From an uncultured Shimia sp. (lineage in GTDB: Bacteria > Pseudomonadota > Alphaproteobacteria > Rhodobacterales > Rhodobacteraceae): a stretch of 64,000 bases of DNA. Where the stretch lies: assembly GCF_947498095.1 (NCBI RefSeq), contig NZ_CANMJE010000004.1:204908-268907 (forward strand). Direction: 5' to 3'. The notes below the pieces were generated by a model. That model worked only from the letters and a program-made list of their open reading frames with translations. It made no database searches and was not told where the DNA came from. The translations under genes were made by a program, and so were the position numbers. Positions 1 through 9,803 of this stretch are shown piece after piece (positions within the stretch are counted from its first letter, which is position 1; the number at the start of each line of letters is the position of its first letter).

Positions 1-53
1 CAGGCCGCTGAAGCACACTGGACCCGCCCTGCCCATTGCCAGATAAGGGTCAC

Positions 54-2498
54 ATGAGTGTTTTGCCGATCCACGATGTGATTGCCCCGCTGATGACCGC
101 GCTGAAAACGCGCGGCCGGGCCGTCTTGCAGGCACCGCCCGGGGCCGGAAAAACCACGGTTGTTCCGCTGGAAATTCTCAAGGCAAACCTGACCGACAAG
201 CGCATTTTGATGCTGGAGCCGCGACGGCTTGCGGCCCGCGCGGCGGCAGAGCGGATGGCAAGCACCTTGGGTGAGAAGACAGGCCAGACCGTCGGATATC
301 GCGTCAGAGGCGAAAGCCGGGTCAGCGCCGATACACGCATCGAGGTGGTGACCGAGGGCATTCTGACCCGCATGATCCAGTCTGACGCCGAACTCAAAGG
401 CATCGGTGTGGTGATTTTTGACGAGTTTCACGAACGCTCACTGAATGCTGATTTGGGGCTGGCCCTGTGTCTTGAGATCAGCGACGCGTTGCGCGAAGAC
501 CTGATCCTGTTGGCAATGTCGGCCACTTTGGACGCCGAGCCGGTGGCCGTGTTGATGGGCGACGCCCCCGTCATCACTTCTGAAGGGCAAAGCTATCCGG
601 TTGAAACGCGCTGGCTTGAGAAACCCATGCGCAAAGAGGATCGGTTGGAACAGGCGACCGCGCGGCTGGTGCAACAGGCGGTGCAGGAAACCAACGGGGG
701 CGTGCTGGTGTTTCTGCCGGGTGAAGGTGAGATCCGCCGGGTGAAATCTCTCTTGTCCCTGCCAGAAGACTGCCACCTGCGCCCTTTGTTTGGCGCAATG
801 CCCTTCAAAGATCAGCAAGCTGCCATCCGACCCGCGGAAACGGGACGCAAAGTGGTTCTGGCCACGTCGATCGCGGAAACTTCGCTGACCATTCAGGACA
901 TTCGCGTGGTTGTTGACGCAGGCCGCGCACGCCGCGCCAGATTTGACCCAGGTTCGGGCATGTCGCGTCTTGTCACCGAGCGCGTTACCCGTGCCGAAGC
1001 CACCCAGCGCCGGGGCCGTGCGGGCCGGGTTGCTGAAGGAACGTGTTACCGGCTGTGGACCAAGGGCGAAGAAGGCGCGCTCTTGCCCTATCCGCCCGCC
1101 GAAATCGAAGCCGCAGACCTGACTGGCTTGGCATTGGAACTGGCCCTCTGGGGTGCCAAGCCAGAAGACCTCGGGTTTTTGTCTCCTCCCAATGCCGGGA
1201 CTTTTGCTGAAGCCCAGACCGTGCTGCGGATGTTGGATGCCTTGGACAAAGACAACCGCATCACCGCCCATGGTCGCCAGCTCGCCGCCCTGCCCCTGCA
1301 CCCGCGCCTGTCTCACATGCTGAAACTGGCGGGCCCCGAGGCCGCGCCGCTCGCGGCTTTGTTGGCAGCCCGCGACCCCTTGGGTCGCACGGCCCCCGTG
1401 GACCTGTCCTTGCGACTGGAGGCCTTGCGCGACCCCAAGGGTTTTGCCGAGCGACGCCCCTACCAGTTGAACCGCGCGGCGCTGAACACCATTCGTGACG
1501 AGGCCCGGAGGTTGGCCAAATCCACCAAAACCCCGGCAGGGGCACCCATGAGCCCGGCTGAAATGGCAGCGTTGGCGTATCCTGATCGCGTTGGCCTGCA
1601 CCGCAAAGGCGATGCTGCGCGCTTTGTGTTGTCTGGCGGCAAAGGCGCCGTGATGCAAGACACCGATCCTTTGGCCGGTGCCCGGCTGATCGTGGTCACT
1701 GATACAGATGGCAACCCGCGCGAAGCCCGCATTCGACAGGCCATCCAGATCACCGAAAGCGAAATCCGCGACCGTTTTGGCGATCAGATTGCTTGGGTAG
1801 ATCAATGCGCTTGGTCCAAACGCGAGCGCCGTGTGGTGGCGCGCCGCCAAGAGATGTTTGGCGCCATAGCCCTGGATGATCGCGCGTGGAACGACGCCCC
1901 GGACAGCGCCATAGCCTCGGCGATGTTGGAAGGCGTGCGCGATCTCGGCTTATCCTTGTCTGACGCGGCACGACGCTTTGTCGCGCGGGTGACGTTGCTT
2001 CGCGAAGCAGGACATGATCTGCCGGACATGTCTAATGAGGCGTTGCTCACAACGATCGACACTTGGCTCTTGCCGCATCTGGGCGGGGTGAAAACCGCGG
2101 AACACTGGAAGCGGTATGACGTACTGGATGCGTTGCGCGGCATGCTGGACTGGTCCCAAATGCAATTGGTAGACTGGCTGGCACCTGCGCATTTCACGAC
2201 GCCGCTCGACCGGCGAATTCCAATTGATTACGCGGGGGAACACCCTGAGATTTCGCTGCGGCTGCAAGAAATGTTTGGCCAGACCAGCCACCCGATGGTC
2301 GGCAACACGCCATTGCGTGTGACGCTGTTATCACCAGCCGGGCGCCCGGTGCAGACCACTTTGGACATCCCCGGTTTCTGGGCCACATCCTATGTTGATG
2401 TGCGCAAGGACATGCGTGGCCGTTATCCGAAACATCCATGGCCCGAAGACCCGACACAGGCCGATCCCACGCTTCGCGCAAAGCGCCGAAAAAGCTGA
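54..2498 (+). CDS. hrpB: ATP-dependent RNA helicase HrpB
   Basis: DEAH-box (DExH) helicase of the HrpB family, 814 residues, close to the usual 800-850. Walker A GAGKT lies near residue 30, DEFH at about 123-126, SAT at about 156-158, and the arginine-finger motif QRRGRAGR follows around residue 320. After the helicase core come the HA2 domain and the HrpB-specific C-terminal domain. I place the start at ATG 54, behind AAGGGT with good spacing, not at the upstream TTG (36). HrpB is a cytoplasmic NTP-dependent RNA helicase whose cellular substrate is poorly known in most bacteria. It stands alone here, followed after 100 bp by a Nudix gene on the same strand. Confidence 0.95.
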   Translation: MSVLPIHDVIAPLMTALKTRGRAVLQAPPGAGKTTVVPLEILKANLTDKRILMLEPRRLAARAAAERMASTLGEKTGQTVGYRVRGESRVSADTRIEVVTEGILTRMIQSDAELKGIGVVIFDEFHERSLNADLGLALCLEISDALREDLILLAMSATLDAEPVAVLMGDAPVITSEGQSYPVETRWLEKPMRKEDRLEQATARLVQQAVQETNGGVLVFLPGEGEIRRVKSLLSLPEDCHLRPLFGAMPFKDQQAAIRPAETGRKVVLATSIAETSLTIQDIRVVVDAGRARRARFDPGSGMSRLVTERVTRAEATQRRGRAGRVAEGTCYRLWTKGEEGALLPYPPAEIEAADLTGLALELALWGAKPEDLGFLSPPNAGTFAEAQTVLRMLDALDKDNRITAHGRQLAALPLHPRLSHMLKLAGPEAAPLAALLAARDPLGRTAPVDLSLRLEALRDPKGFAERRPYQLNRAALNTIRDEARRLAKSTKTPAGAPMSPAEMAALAYPDRVGLHRKGDAARFVLSGGKGAVMQDTDPLAGARLIVVTDTDGNPREARIRQAIQITESEIRDRFGDQIAWVDQCAWSKRERRVVARRQEMFGAIALDDRAWNDAPDSAIASAMLEGVRDLGLSLSDAARRFVARVTLLREAGHDLPDMSNEALLTTIDTWLLPHLGGVKTAEHWKRYDVLDALRGMLDWSQMQLVDWLAPAHFTTPLDRRIPIDYAGEHPEISLRLQEMFGQTSHPMVGNTPLRVTLLSPAGRPVQTTLDIPGFWATSYVDVRKDMRGRYPKHPWPEDPTQADPTLRAKRRKS

Positions 2499-2598
2499 TT
2501 TCCTTTGGAATCAAAGGCTAGGGTTGAATTTTCTGCGACAGCATTGTATATACAAAGCACAGACATCACGCGAACAATACGAGCAGTCGGAAAAACCG

Positions 2599-3057
2599 AT
2601 GACAGATACACTGATAAATGCGCTGCAAAGCGTGGTGACGCCATTGCTGCGTCGCCCCAAAAGGCTACAGGTCGCGGCACTGTGCCATCGCACCGAAGCT
2701 GGCACCAAAAAAGTGCTGCTTGTCACCAGCCGGGACACAGGCCGTTGGGTCATTCCAAAGGGCTGGCCAATCGATGGCAAAAACGCTGCCGAAAGCGCGT
2801 TGCAAGAAGCCTGGGAAGAGGCTGGCGTGAAAAAGGCAGAAGTTCTGGACGAAGCGCTTGGCACCTATGACTACGACAAGGAACTCAAGAGCGGCCTGCC
2901 GGTCCGAGTTGAGACCGTCGTGTTCTCGGTCAAAGTTGATCGGTTGAGCGACAAATACCCCGAGGCCAATGAACGTACGCGTAAGTGGGTCACGCCGCAA
3001 ATCGCTGCGAACATGGTCGACGAACCGCAGTTACAGGAATTACTGCGTAGTCTGTGA
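2599..3057 (+). CDS. Nudix hydrolase (DIPP-like)
   Basis: A 152-residue Nudix protein. The Nudix box runs from Gly55 to Val77 and keeps the metal-binding EAWEEAGV core (Glu70, Glu73, Glu74). The canonical first Glu is Lys61 and the canonical Arg is Gln69. The lead-in PKGWPIDGK resembles the PKG-x-P-x-x-G pattern of diphosphoinositol-polyphosphate-type Nudix enzymes, so a nucleoside- or inositol-polyphosphate substrate is plausible, but substrate cannot be read from sequence. The ATG at 2599 is chosen because the longer frame (from 2392) reads back into hrpB and its extra N-terminus has no Nudix character. The stop codon lies inside the Pho-box-like repeat preceding pit. Confidence 0.88.
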   Translation: MTDTLINALQSVVTPLLRRPKRLQVAALCHRTEAGTKKVLLVTSRDTGRWVIPKGWPIDGKNAAESALQEAWEEAGVKKAEVLDEALGTYDYDKELKSGLPVRVETVVFSVKVDRLSDKYPEANERTRKWVTPQIAANMVDEPQLQELLRSL

Positions 3058-3082
3058 CACTTTTGTAATGTTTTTATGACAA
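3054..3082 (-). promoter_or_regulatory. Pho-box-like triple direct repeat upstream of pit
   Basis: Read on the minus strand, the segment is TTGTCAT-AAAA-ACATTAC-AAAA-GTGTCAC: three 7-bp units at exact 11-bp spacing with A4 spacers. The outer two fit the PhoB consensus CTGTCAT; the middle one is degenerate. It lies 67 bp before the GTG of a phosphate transporter and in opposite orientation to it. In Sinorhizobium the low-affinity Pit system is repressed by PhoB, so an inverted repressing site would make sense here; that role is inference. Confidence 0.5.
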
Positions 3083-3148
3083 CCCGCTTGCTATGCAGAA
3101 GCGGCTCGCCTAGTGCGGGCTCAATTCTGCTGCCGAGGGGGACAACTT

Positions 3149-4633
3149 GTGAGCAATCAACCCAACGATGCCGATCATCTGGAAACACTTGATCGCGACC
3201 TGCACCGCTTTTCTCATCTGGAAACCGCCACACAATATGTGTCGCGCCCGCTGGTAGGTCTGGGCATTGCCCTGATCTTTATCGTTTCAGCCGGGCTTGT
3301 CGCCGGGTTGTTCTACGGCGACTACCCCTCGAACATGATCGTGATCACTGCAGCCGCCTTTGGCGCCTATATGGCGATCAATATTGGCGCCAATGATGTT
3401 GCCAATAATATGGGCCCTGCGGTGGGCGCCAACGCGCTGACCATGGGCGGCGCCATCGTGATTGCTGCCCTGTGCGAAAGTGCCGGTGCGCTTTTGGCTG
3501 GCGGAGACGTGGTGTCGACAATTTCCAAGGGCATTATCGACCCGGCAGGCATTGCAGATTCCAAAATCTTTATCTGGGCAATGATGGCGGCGCTGATTTC
3601 CTCGGCGCTTTGGGTCAATCTGGCCACCGTTTTTGGCGCACCAGTTTCTACGACGCACTCGGTTGTTGGTGGCGTTATGGGCGCTGGCATCGCGGCGGCA
3701 GGTTTTACCGCCGTGAACTGGCCCACGATGGGTAAGATTGCGGCCTCTTGGGTGATCTCTCCGGTTCTGGGCGGCGCCATCGCCGCAGCATTCCTGGCCT
3801 TCATCAAAGCCAAGATCATCTATCAGGACGACAAGATCGCCGCTGCCCGAAAATGGGTGCCTGTTCTCGTTGGTATCATGGCCGCAGCCTTTGCCTCTTA
3901 CCTGGCGCTCAAAGGGCTGAAGCGGATCGTCAAGATCGACATCACGACAGCGCTGATGATCGGTGTAGTGGTTGGTGCCATCACCTATGTGATCACTGCA
4001 CCGCTGATCCGCAAACAGTCCGAGGGGCTGGAGAACCGCAACAAGTCGCTCAAGGTTCTGTTTGGCCTGCCTTTGGTCTTCTCGGCGGCGATGTTGTCTT
4101 TTGCGCATGGCGCCAACGATGTGGCAAACGCGGTTGGTCCTCTGGCGGCCATCGTGCACGCGTCGGAATTTGGTGACTTTGCTGCCAAGGTTTCGATCCC
4201 GACATGGGTGATGATTATCGGCGCCTTCGGCATCTCGTTTGGTCTGTTCCTGTTCGGCCCCAAACTGATCCGCATGGTCGGTGAACAAATCACCAAGCTC
4301 AACCCAATGCGCGCCTATTGTGTGGCTCTTTCAGCTGCAATCACAGTTATTGTGGCGTCGTGGCTGGGCCTGCCGGTCTCTTCAACCCATATCGCCGTTG
4401 GTGGTGTGTTTGGGGTTGGCTTCTTCCGGGAATGGCATGCCGAGCGCCGCCTGCGCAAATCGGCCGCCACGCGCCCTGATACCAAACGGATTGCCCCTGA
4501 GGAGCGTCGCCGCCGCAAGCTGGTGCGCCGCAGTCACTTTATGACCATCGTCGCAGCCTGGGTCATCACGGTCCCTGCTGCCGCGATCATGTCCGGCGTG
4601 ATCTTCCTGATCATCAACGCTGTGGTCAGCTAA
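3149..4633 (+). CDS. pit: PiT family inorganic phosphate transporter
   Basis: A 494-residue inner-membrane transporter of the PiT (PF01384) family. Both inverted halves carry the diagnostic GANDVAN signature, at about residues 80-87 (followed by NMGPAVGA) and about 321-327 (AVGPLAA). About ten to twelve hydrophobic segments are visible, plus a basic cytoplasmic loop near residues 435-460. PiT proteins are proton- or sodium-coupled low-affinity phosphate (or metal-phosphate) importers. The GTG start at 3149 follows GAGGGG at correct spacing; the longer frame from 3113 has an implausible N-terminus. The 3' end overlaps the convergent gnd gene by 8 bp. A Pho-box-like repeat lies upstream. Confidence 0.93.
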   Translation: MSNQPNDADHLETLDRDLHRFSHLETATQYVSRPLVGLGIALIFIVSAGLVAGLFYGDYPSNMIVITAAAFGAYMAINIGANDVANNMGPAVGANALTMGGAIVIAALCESAGALLAGGDVVSTISKGIIDPAGIADSKIFIWAMMAALISSALWVNLATVFGAPVSTTHSVVGGVMGAGIAAAGFTAVNWPTMGKIAASWVISPVLGGAIAAAFLAFIKAKIIYQDDKIAAARKWVPVLVGIMAAAFASYLALKGLKRIVKIDITTALMIGVVVGAITYVITAPLIRKQSEGLENRNKSLKVLFGLPLVFSAAMLSFAHGANDVANAVGPLAAIVHASEFGDFAAKVSIPTWVMIIGAFGISFGLFLFGPKLIRMVGEQITKLNPMRAYCVALSAAITVIVASWLGLPVSSTHIAVGGVFGVGFFREWHAERRLRKSAATRPDTKRIAPEERRRRKLVRRSHFMTIVAAWVITVPAAAIMSGVIFLIINAVVS

Positions 4634-6047
4634 CAGGGTCTTCGGGATCAGCCCAGGGTCCATGATGGGCACCGGGCTGATCCAATCTTTCAAATCCATG
4701 ACGACCAAAAAAGTCGCGCTGTGCCTGAATGACGTTGGCCGTGCCGCGGGCCTGCCGCAGACTGTCGTACCAACTGAGAACCGCGCTCATTGCGGGTGCA
4801 GGCAGACCATCCGTCACCGCAGCTGCCACAACCCGGCGCAAGGACGGGATCGCGGCGTTTAAACGCTGTGAGATGGCTGGCGCAAGTACTAGTGCGCCAT
4901 GCGGCGGGTCGGTTCGGATGGCCTCGGCCAAATCATCCAGAAGGGCCGATCGGATGATGCAACCCGCGCGCCAGATTTCCGCCACCCGCGCCAGATCAAG
5001 GTCCCATTCAAACGCCTCGGACGCCGCTTGCAGAACCGCAAACCCCTGTGCGTGCGACAGAATCCGGGCGGCCTCGAACGCACGTTCAAGATCATCCAGC
5101 GTCGGCAACTCTTGCGCGGACGTGCCTGCTTCCAGAACTCTTGAGGCCGTATCGCGCAAGGCGATGTCCGAAGACCACCCCCGAGCCCCAACCGCAGCCT
5201 CGACCCCACTGGCTGATTGCCCAAGCTTAAGCGCTTCAATCACGGTCCAGCGCCCGGTGCCTTTTTGGCCCGCCTTGTCCTTGATGACATCGACGGCTGG
5301 CACCTCTGTTTCTGGATCCGTCGCAGCCAAAACCTGCGCGGTGATCTCAACCAAGTAGCTTTGCAGAGGGCCAGCGTTCCATCGGTCAAACACCCGACCA
5401 ATGCGCGCCGCGTCCCAATCCGCGCCATCCCGCAGCAGGCCGTAGACCTCGGCAATGATCTGCATGTCGGCGTATTCGATGCCGTTGTGCACAGTTTTCA
5501 CAAAGTGCCCGGCACCGTCCGGCCCCAGATGCGCTGCACAGGGCTGGCCTTCATATGACGCGGCGATGGCCTCGACCATCGGACTTAGCCGCTTCCAGCT
5601 GGGCGCACTGCCGCCAATCATCAGGCTAGGGCCGTGACGTGCACCCTCTTCGCCGCCAGAAACTCCCATCCCGACGAAATGCAAACCTTTTTGGCTGAGG
5701 TCTTTGAAACGCCGGCGCGTGTCGTTGAAATCGGCATTACCAGCATCAATCAGCGTATCCCCTGCATCAAGAAGCGGCGCCACTGAGGCAATCATCTGAT
5801 CTAATGGGGCTCCCGAAGGGATCATGAACAGAACCAGCCTTGGCGGCTTTAGAGCTGAGATGAACTCTGCGAGGTCCGCATGCGCGTGAATACGCGGCGC
5901 AAGGCCCCCGGCCTCTTCCACGAAGGGTGCAAGCCACTCAGCTTCACGGTTACTGACCGCGACATCAAAGGCTTTTTCAGCCAGGTTTAGCGCCAATGCG
6001 CTGCCCATTGTGCCAAGCCCATAGATCCCGATGTCCGCTTTCGTCAT
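4626..6047 (-). CDS. gnd: 6-phosphogluconate dehydrogenase, decarboxylating
   Basis: 473 residues, normal length for the NADP-dependent enzyme of the pentose phosphate pathway converting 6-phosphogluconate to ribulose 5-phosphate and CO2. The Rossmann motif GLGTMG is at residues 10-15. The substrate-binding segments MGVSGGEEGARHGPS and GHFVKTVHNGIEYADMQ (catalytic Lys, conserved His-Asn-Gly) and the C-terminal-domain segment DKAGQKGTGRW are all present. It converges on pit with an 8-bp overlap. The next gene upstream on the same strand is a PanE-type reductase, 68 bp away, which need not be functionally linked. Confidence 0.94.
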   Translation of the reverse strand: MTKADIGIYGLGTMGSALALNLAEKAFDVAVSNREAEWLAPFVEEAGGLAPRIHAHADLAEFISALKPPRLVLFMIPSGAPLDQMIASVAPLLDAGDTLIDAGNADFNDTRRRFKDLSQKGLHFVGMGVSGGEEGARHGPSLMIGGSAPSWKRLSPMVEAIAASYEGQPCAAHLGPDGAGHFVKTVHNGIEYADMQIIAEVYGLLRDGADWDAARIGRVFDRWNAGPLQSYLVEITAQVLAATDPETEVPAVDVIKDKAGQKGTGRWTVIEALKLGQSASGVEAAVGARGWSSDIALRDTASRVLEAGTSAQELPTLDDLERAFEAARILSHAQGFAVLQAASEAFEWDLDLARVAEIWRAGCIIRSALLDDLAEAIRTDPPHGALVLAPAISQRLNAAIPSLRRVVAAAVTDGLPAPAMSAVLSWYDSLRQARGTANVIQAQRDFFGRHGFERLDQPGAHHGPWADPEDPVS

Positions 6048-6115
6048 GTACCCACTCGCAAAGCTGTTTATGAGGTCAACTTTGCGCTGGATTGGCTATA
6101 GCTGCAAGCTTAGCC

Positions 6116-7150
6116 TCAGCGGTGATGGCGGATCTCATGTGCGGACAGCCCCGGTGGTCCGTCCCCCCGCCGTTCGGCTTCGCGGATCAGTTCCGCCGCG
6201 TTCTGATTTAGAGGGGCGGTCATGCCGTTTTCGCGCGCCAGCTCAACGATCATCCCCTGCAATTCCTCAATCTCTGTTGGGCGTCCCTGTTCAAGGTCTT
6301 CCCACATTGAACTGCGCGCCTGCGGATCAATCGTCAGCATTGAGCGCGCGATCCGACGAAACAGCGGCGACGGCAGGCGGAGTATCTTGGGGATGAACCG
6401 CATGGGAATGGGCGTGCCCAAAGGTGGGGCAGTCTCAATCCCTGCCTTTTCCAGTACGCGCAGCGCTTCGGCCATCTGGTCCGACATCAATCGTCGCCAA
6501 GGCATGCTATCCAACTGTTCGCGCAAGGTTAATCCCGACAAGGCATTCAGTGCATTGTTGAGATTTATCAGCAGTTTGCCCCATTGAATCTGGATCATGG
6601 ACTTGCGCTCATGAAAGGTCAAATCCATCACGCTCAGCGTGCGAGCCACGTGCCCTGGACCCTTTTGGATCAGGATGTCACCACTGGTGCCGCGATGAAA
6701 CCGGCCCCCACCCAGGTTGACAACGTTGAAGGAAACCATGCCAGCGCGAACATCACGCTCGGGCAGCATGTCTTTGAGGATACCGGCATTACCCACGCCG
6801 TTTTGCAGGCTAACAATCACGGCATCTTCGGACGCGTATTGCGCAATCAAGCGCCCCATCTCTTCTGTGCTACCGCTTTTGACGGTGACAAGGATGATGT
6901 CAGCCTTGGCCAGACAGGACGGGTCAGTCTGAATACCAAACATGTCCGGAGACAACTCTTCGTCCATTCCCGTAAAACTGGTGAGTGTCAGACCTTGCCG
7001 CAAAAGGGTCTCGGCCAAAGCCGGACGGAGCAAGAGAGTTACGTCATAGGCGCCTCGGGCCAAAAGCCCGCCAACGAAGCAGCCAACGCTGCCGGCCCCC
7101 GCAACGACAATTTGTGGGCCCCCATGTTTGTTCATCGGTGCGTCGTTCAT
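6116..7150 (-). CDS. 2-dehydropantoate 2-reductase family protein
   Basis: 344 residues with the N-terminal NADP-binding motif VAGAGSVGCFVGGLLARG and the ketopantoate-reductase C-terminal domain (KLLINLNNALNALSG, then Lys-containing helices). PanE/ApbA reduces ketopantoate to pantoate in coenzyme A synthesis. This family is often multi-copy and many members act on other 2-oxoacids, so I withhold the panE symbol. Met6 (MNKHGG, from 7135) is an equally reasonable start. Its mRNA would run towards gnd. Confidence 0.85.
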   Translation of the reverse strand: MNDAPMNKHGGPQIVVAGAGSVGCFVGGLLARGAYDVTLLLRPALAETLLRQGLTLTSFTGMDEELSPDMFGIQTDPSCLAKADIILVTVKSGSTEEMGRLIAQYASEDAVIVSLQNGVGNAGILKDMLPERDVRAGMVSFNVVNLGGGRFHRGTSGDILIQKGPGHVARTLSVMDLTFHERKSMIQIQWGKLLINLNNALNALSGLTLREQLDSMPWRRLMSDQMAEALRVLEKAGIETAPPLGTPIPMRFIPKILRLPSPLFRRIARSMLTIDPQARSSMWEDLEQGRPTEIEELQGMIVELARENGMTAPLNQNAAELIREAERRGDGPPGLSAHEIRHHR

Positions 7151-7333
7151 GTCTGTCCCCAGAAGCCAAACACATCAGCCTCACAAAAGAGAAAACCAAG
7201 AAACAAAACACTGGTCACAAAAGTCACAAGACCGCGGCAGTTCGCGACTCGCGAGATTGGGTAGAGAATAGGGCATTTTTGTGTCTTTTACTTCGAAAAA
7301 GCCGCAAGCACCCTGACATTTCTGCAAAATATA

Positions 7334-7361
7334 AACGGCCCTGCCCCAGGGCAAGGCCGTT
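7334..7361 (-). terminator. Rho-independent terminator after argF
   Basis: Inverted repeat AACGGCC...GGCCGTT with additional inner pairing (CTGCCC/GGGCAa), 26 bp past the argF stop. On the minus strand the stem is followed by TATATTTTG, a moderate U-rich tail. Confidence 0.75.
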
Positions 7362-7386
7362 CATATCTTGCATTTTTGGCTGTGTG

Positions 7387-8313
7387 TTACTGACCGAGGC
7401 ACCACCGCATGACCGCTTTTTGCGCATGCATACGGTTTTCGGCCTCGTCAAAAATCACCGAATGTGGACCATCCATAACGGCGCTGGTGGCCTCTTCGTC
7501 GCGGTGCGCAGGCAGGCAATGCATGAACAAAGCATCGGGCTTGGCATGCGACATCAACTCTTCGTTGACCTGATAAGGGCGCAGTTGGTTGTGGCGGCGC
7601 TCGCGCGCGGATTGCGCGTCATGCATGCTGACCCAGGTATCGGTGACCACGAGGTCGGCACCTTCGACAGCTTTAACCGGATCGCGCTCGATTGAGACTG
7701 TCACGCCCTTGCTGCGCGCTTCGGCGACAAAGACATCTTCGGGGTCCAGCACCGCAGGCCCGGTAAACGTCAGGTCGAACCCGAACTGGCCAGCGGCATG
7801 CAGGAAAGAAGAGCAAACATTGTTGCCATCCCCCGACCAGACAACCTTTTTGCCTGTAATCGGGCCGCGATGCTCTTCGTAAGTCAGAATGTCCGCCATG
7901 ATCTGGCAGGGATGCGAGCGATCGGTAAGGCCATTGATCACTGGCACGTCGGCATACTCGGCAAGTTCTAACAGGACCTGTTCCTCAAACGTCCGGATCA
8001 TGATGAGATCGACATAGCGGCTGAGAACCCGCGCGGTGTCGGCAATGGTCTCGCCATGCCCCAACTGCATTTCCTTGCCCGACAGCACCATCGTCTGACC
8101 ACCCATCTGACGTACGCCCACGTCAAAACTAACGCGGGTCCGGGTTGATGGTTTTTCAAAGATCAACGCCACCATGTGGTCCTTGAGCGGCTGCTCGTCG
8201 TCCAGTGCCCCTTTGGGACGCCCCAGACGCGCCGTTTTCATTGCAAGTGCGCTGTCAATCATGCCCCGCAGGTCGGCGACCTCGGTCTTGTTGATATCGA
8301 GAAAGTGTTTCAT
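7387..8313 (-). CDS. argF: Ornithine carbamoyltransferase
   Basis: 308 residues. It converts ornithine plus carbamoyl phosphate to citrulline in arginine biosynthesis. The carbamoyl-phosphate motif STRTR is at residues 56-60, HPCQ at about 134-137, and the ornithine-binding HCLPAHR segment lies near the C-terminus. I use ATG 8313 (MKHFLDI), the canonical OTCase N-terminus; the upstream in-frame extension reads into argD. It begins 4 bp after the argD stop, so the two are very probably one transcript, ending at the hairpin at 7334-7361. Confidence 0.96.
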   Translation of the reverse strand: MKHFLDINKTEVADLRGMIDSALAMKTARLGRPKGALDDEQPLKDHMVALIFEKPSTRTRVSFDVGVRQMGGQTMVLSGKEMQLGHGETIADTARVLSRYVDLIMIRTFEEQVLLELAEYADVPVINGLTDRSHPCQIMADILTYEEHRGPITGKKVVWSGDGNNVCSSFLHAAGQFGFDLTFTGPAVLDPEDVFVAEARSKGVTVSIERDPVKAVEGADLVVTDTWVSMHDAQSARERRHNQLRPYQVNEELMSHAKPDALFMHCLPAHRDEEATSAVMDGPHSVIFDEAENRMHAQKAVMRWCLGQ

Positions 8314-8317
8314 CGGA

Positions 8318-9499
8318 TTAATCCTTTTTCGCGGCAACAGCTGCGGCCGCAGTTTCCAGCCGTTTGACGGCCTCGGAAATCTCGTCATCGGAAATATTCA
8401 GTGGCGGCAACAGGCGCACCACGTTGTCTGCAGCAGGCACGGTCACAATCTCGGCGTCATAGCCCGCAGTCACAATATCCATATTGGATGCGTAGCATTT
8501 CAGCCCCATCATAAGCCCGGACCCGCGCACCTCTTCAAAGAGGTCTGGATATGAGGCAACCAGCCCCTCTAGTTTCTGACGCAACAGCCCCGCTTTGCGG
8601 TTTACGTCGTCCAGAAAGTCAGGCGTCGCCACGGTGTCCATAACGGCGCAGCCGACGGCACAGGCCAGCGGGTTGCCGCCATAGGTCGACCCATGCGTGC
8701 CTGCGACCATGCCACTCGCGGCCTCTTCACTGGCCAGTACGGCGCCCAAGGGAAAGCCGCCGCCAATGCCCTTGGCGACCATCATGATGTCCGGTGTGAT
8801 ACCCGCCCATTCGTGGGCAAACAGCTTGCCAGTCCGGCCCACGCCGCATTGCACCTCGTCCAAAATCAGCAGAACGTCGTTTTCCTTACAGATATGGGCT
8901 AGCTCTTGCAGGTCGCCATCGTCCATCGGACGAATACCACCCTCGCCCTGCACAGGCTCGACGATCACTGCCGCGGTTTCCGGCGTAATCGCTTCGTTCA
9001 CCGCGGCAACGTCGCCCCATGTCAGGTGTTTAAAGCCCGGTAGAAGGGGCCCGAAGCCCTTGGTCAGCTTTTCACCACCCGCCGCCGCGATGCCAGCAGA
9101 CGAGCGACCATGAAAGGCCCCGTCAAAGCCGATGATCTCGACCTTTGCGGGTTGGCCTTTTTCATACCAGTATTTGCGGGCCATTTTGACGGCCAACTCG
9201 CAGGCTTCCGTGCCGGAATTGGTAAAGAACACCGTATCAGCAAAGGTTGCATCGACCAGCTTGTCGGCCAATGCCTCTTGTTGGGTGATGTTGTAGAGAT
9301 TTGAGACATGCCACAGCGCATTGGCCTGTGTTGTCAGCGCATCAACCAGCACCGGGTTGGCGTGGCCAAGAACGTTCACCGCAATGCCTGCACCAACGTC
9401 GAGAAAACGTCGCCCATCCGCCTCGATCATCCATGCGCCTTCGCCTTTGACAAAGGTCAGCGGTGCCCGGTTATAGGTCGGTAAAACAGATGGGATCAT
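8318..9499 (-). CDS. argD: Acetylornithine aminotransferase
   Basis: 393-residue class III PLP aminotransferase. It shows the substrate-entry N-terminus ([17 protein letters not shown]), the cofactor segment [18 protein letters not shown], and the Schiff-base lysine in [15 protein letters not shown]. ArgD converts N-acetylglutamate semialdehyde to N-acetylornithine; some homologues also serve in lysine synthesis. It is the first gene of a two-gene arg operon with argF 4 bp downstream. The roughly 300 bp before it should contain the promoter. Confidence 0.95.
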   Translation of the reverse strand: MIPSVLPTYNRAPLTFVKGEGAWMIEADGRRFLDVGAGIAVNVLGHANPVLVDALTTQANALWHVSNLYNITQQEALADKLVDATFADTVFFTNSGTEACELAVKMARKYWYEKGQPAKVEIIGFDGAFHGRSSAGIAAAGGEKLTKGFGPLLPGFKHLTWGDVAAVNEAITPETAAVIVEPVQGEGGIRPMDDGDLQELAHICKENDVLLILDEVQCGVGRTGKLFAHEWAGITPDIMMVAKGIGGGFPLGAVLASEEAASGMVAGTHGSTYGGNPLACAVGCAVMDTVATPDFLDDVNRKAGLLRQKLEGLVASYPDLFEEVRGSGLMMGLKCYASNMDIVTAGYDAEIVTVPAADNVVRLLPPLNISDDEISEAVKRLETAAAAVAAKKD

Positions 9500-9803
9500 G
9501 GTCCTGTCCTCGTATTCAGAAGCCCCGTGGTTGCCCCACGCGAGCGATCAAGTCAACAATGTGAAAGTGAGATGCGCGCATCCGGCGCAATTTATGGGAA
9601 GATGCTGCGCCTTGGGCGCAACGAAACGAACCGCTGCCGGGTTATCGGCGTCGGTTGCGTCGTAGGCGTCGAGCGCCGAAATATGCGTACTGGTTTCCCA
9701 TGCGGCGTGCATAGCGGCCTTGGATGACCTTGAGAACCCCAAATTTGAGACAGCGACATATTTAGCCTTGTGCGACCCAGTGTCAGGGGCCAATCGTCAG
9801 CAC
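9500..9803. other. Intergenic region between argD and EamA gene
   Basis: About 300 bp separating divergent genes. The short frames here (up to 81 codons) lack recognisable motifs or good ribosome-binding sites. I take it as the divergent promoter region of argD and the EamA transporter; I could not recognise an arginine-repressor box with confidence. Confidence 0.5.

Noticed and set aside
438..1850. 470-codon minus-strand frame opposite hrpB, and similar long frames opposite pit, rimO and carB
   Set aside because: Shadows of well-supported genes; compositions are rich in Arg/His/Gln as expected for antisense translation.
9527..9793. Small genes in the argD/EamA gap
   Set aside because: Short frames on both strands without motifs or good ribosome-binding sites.
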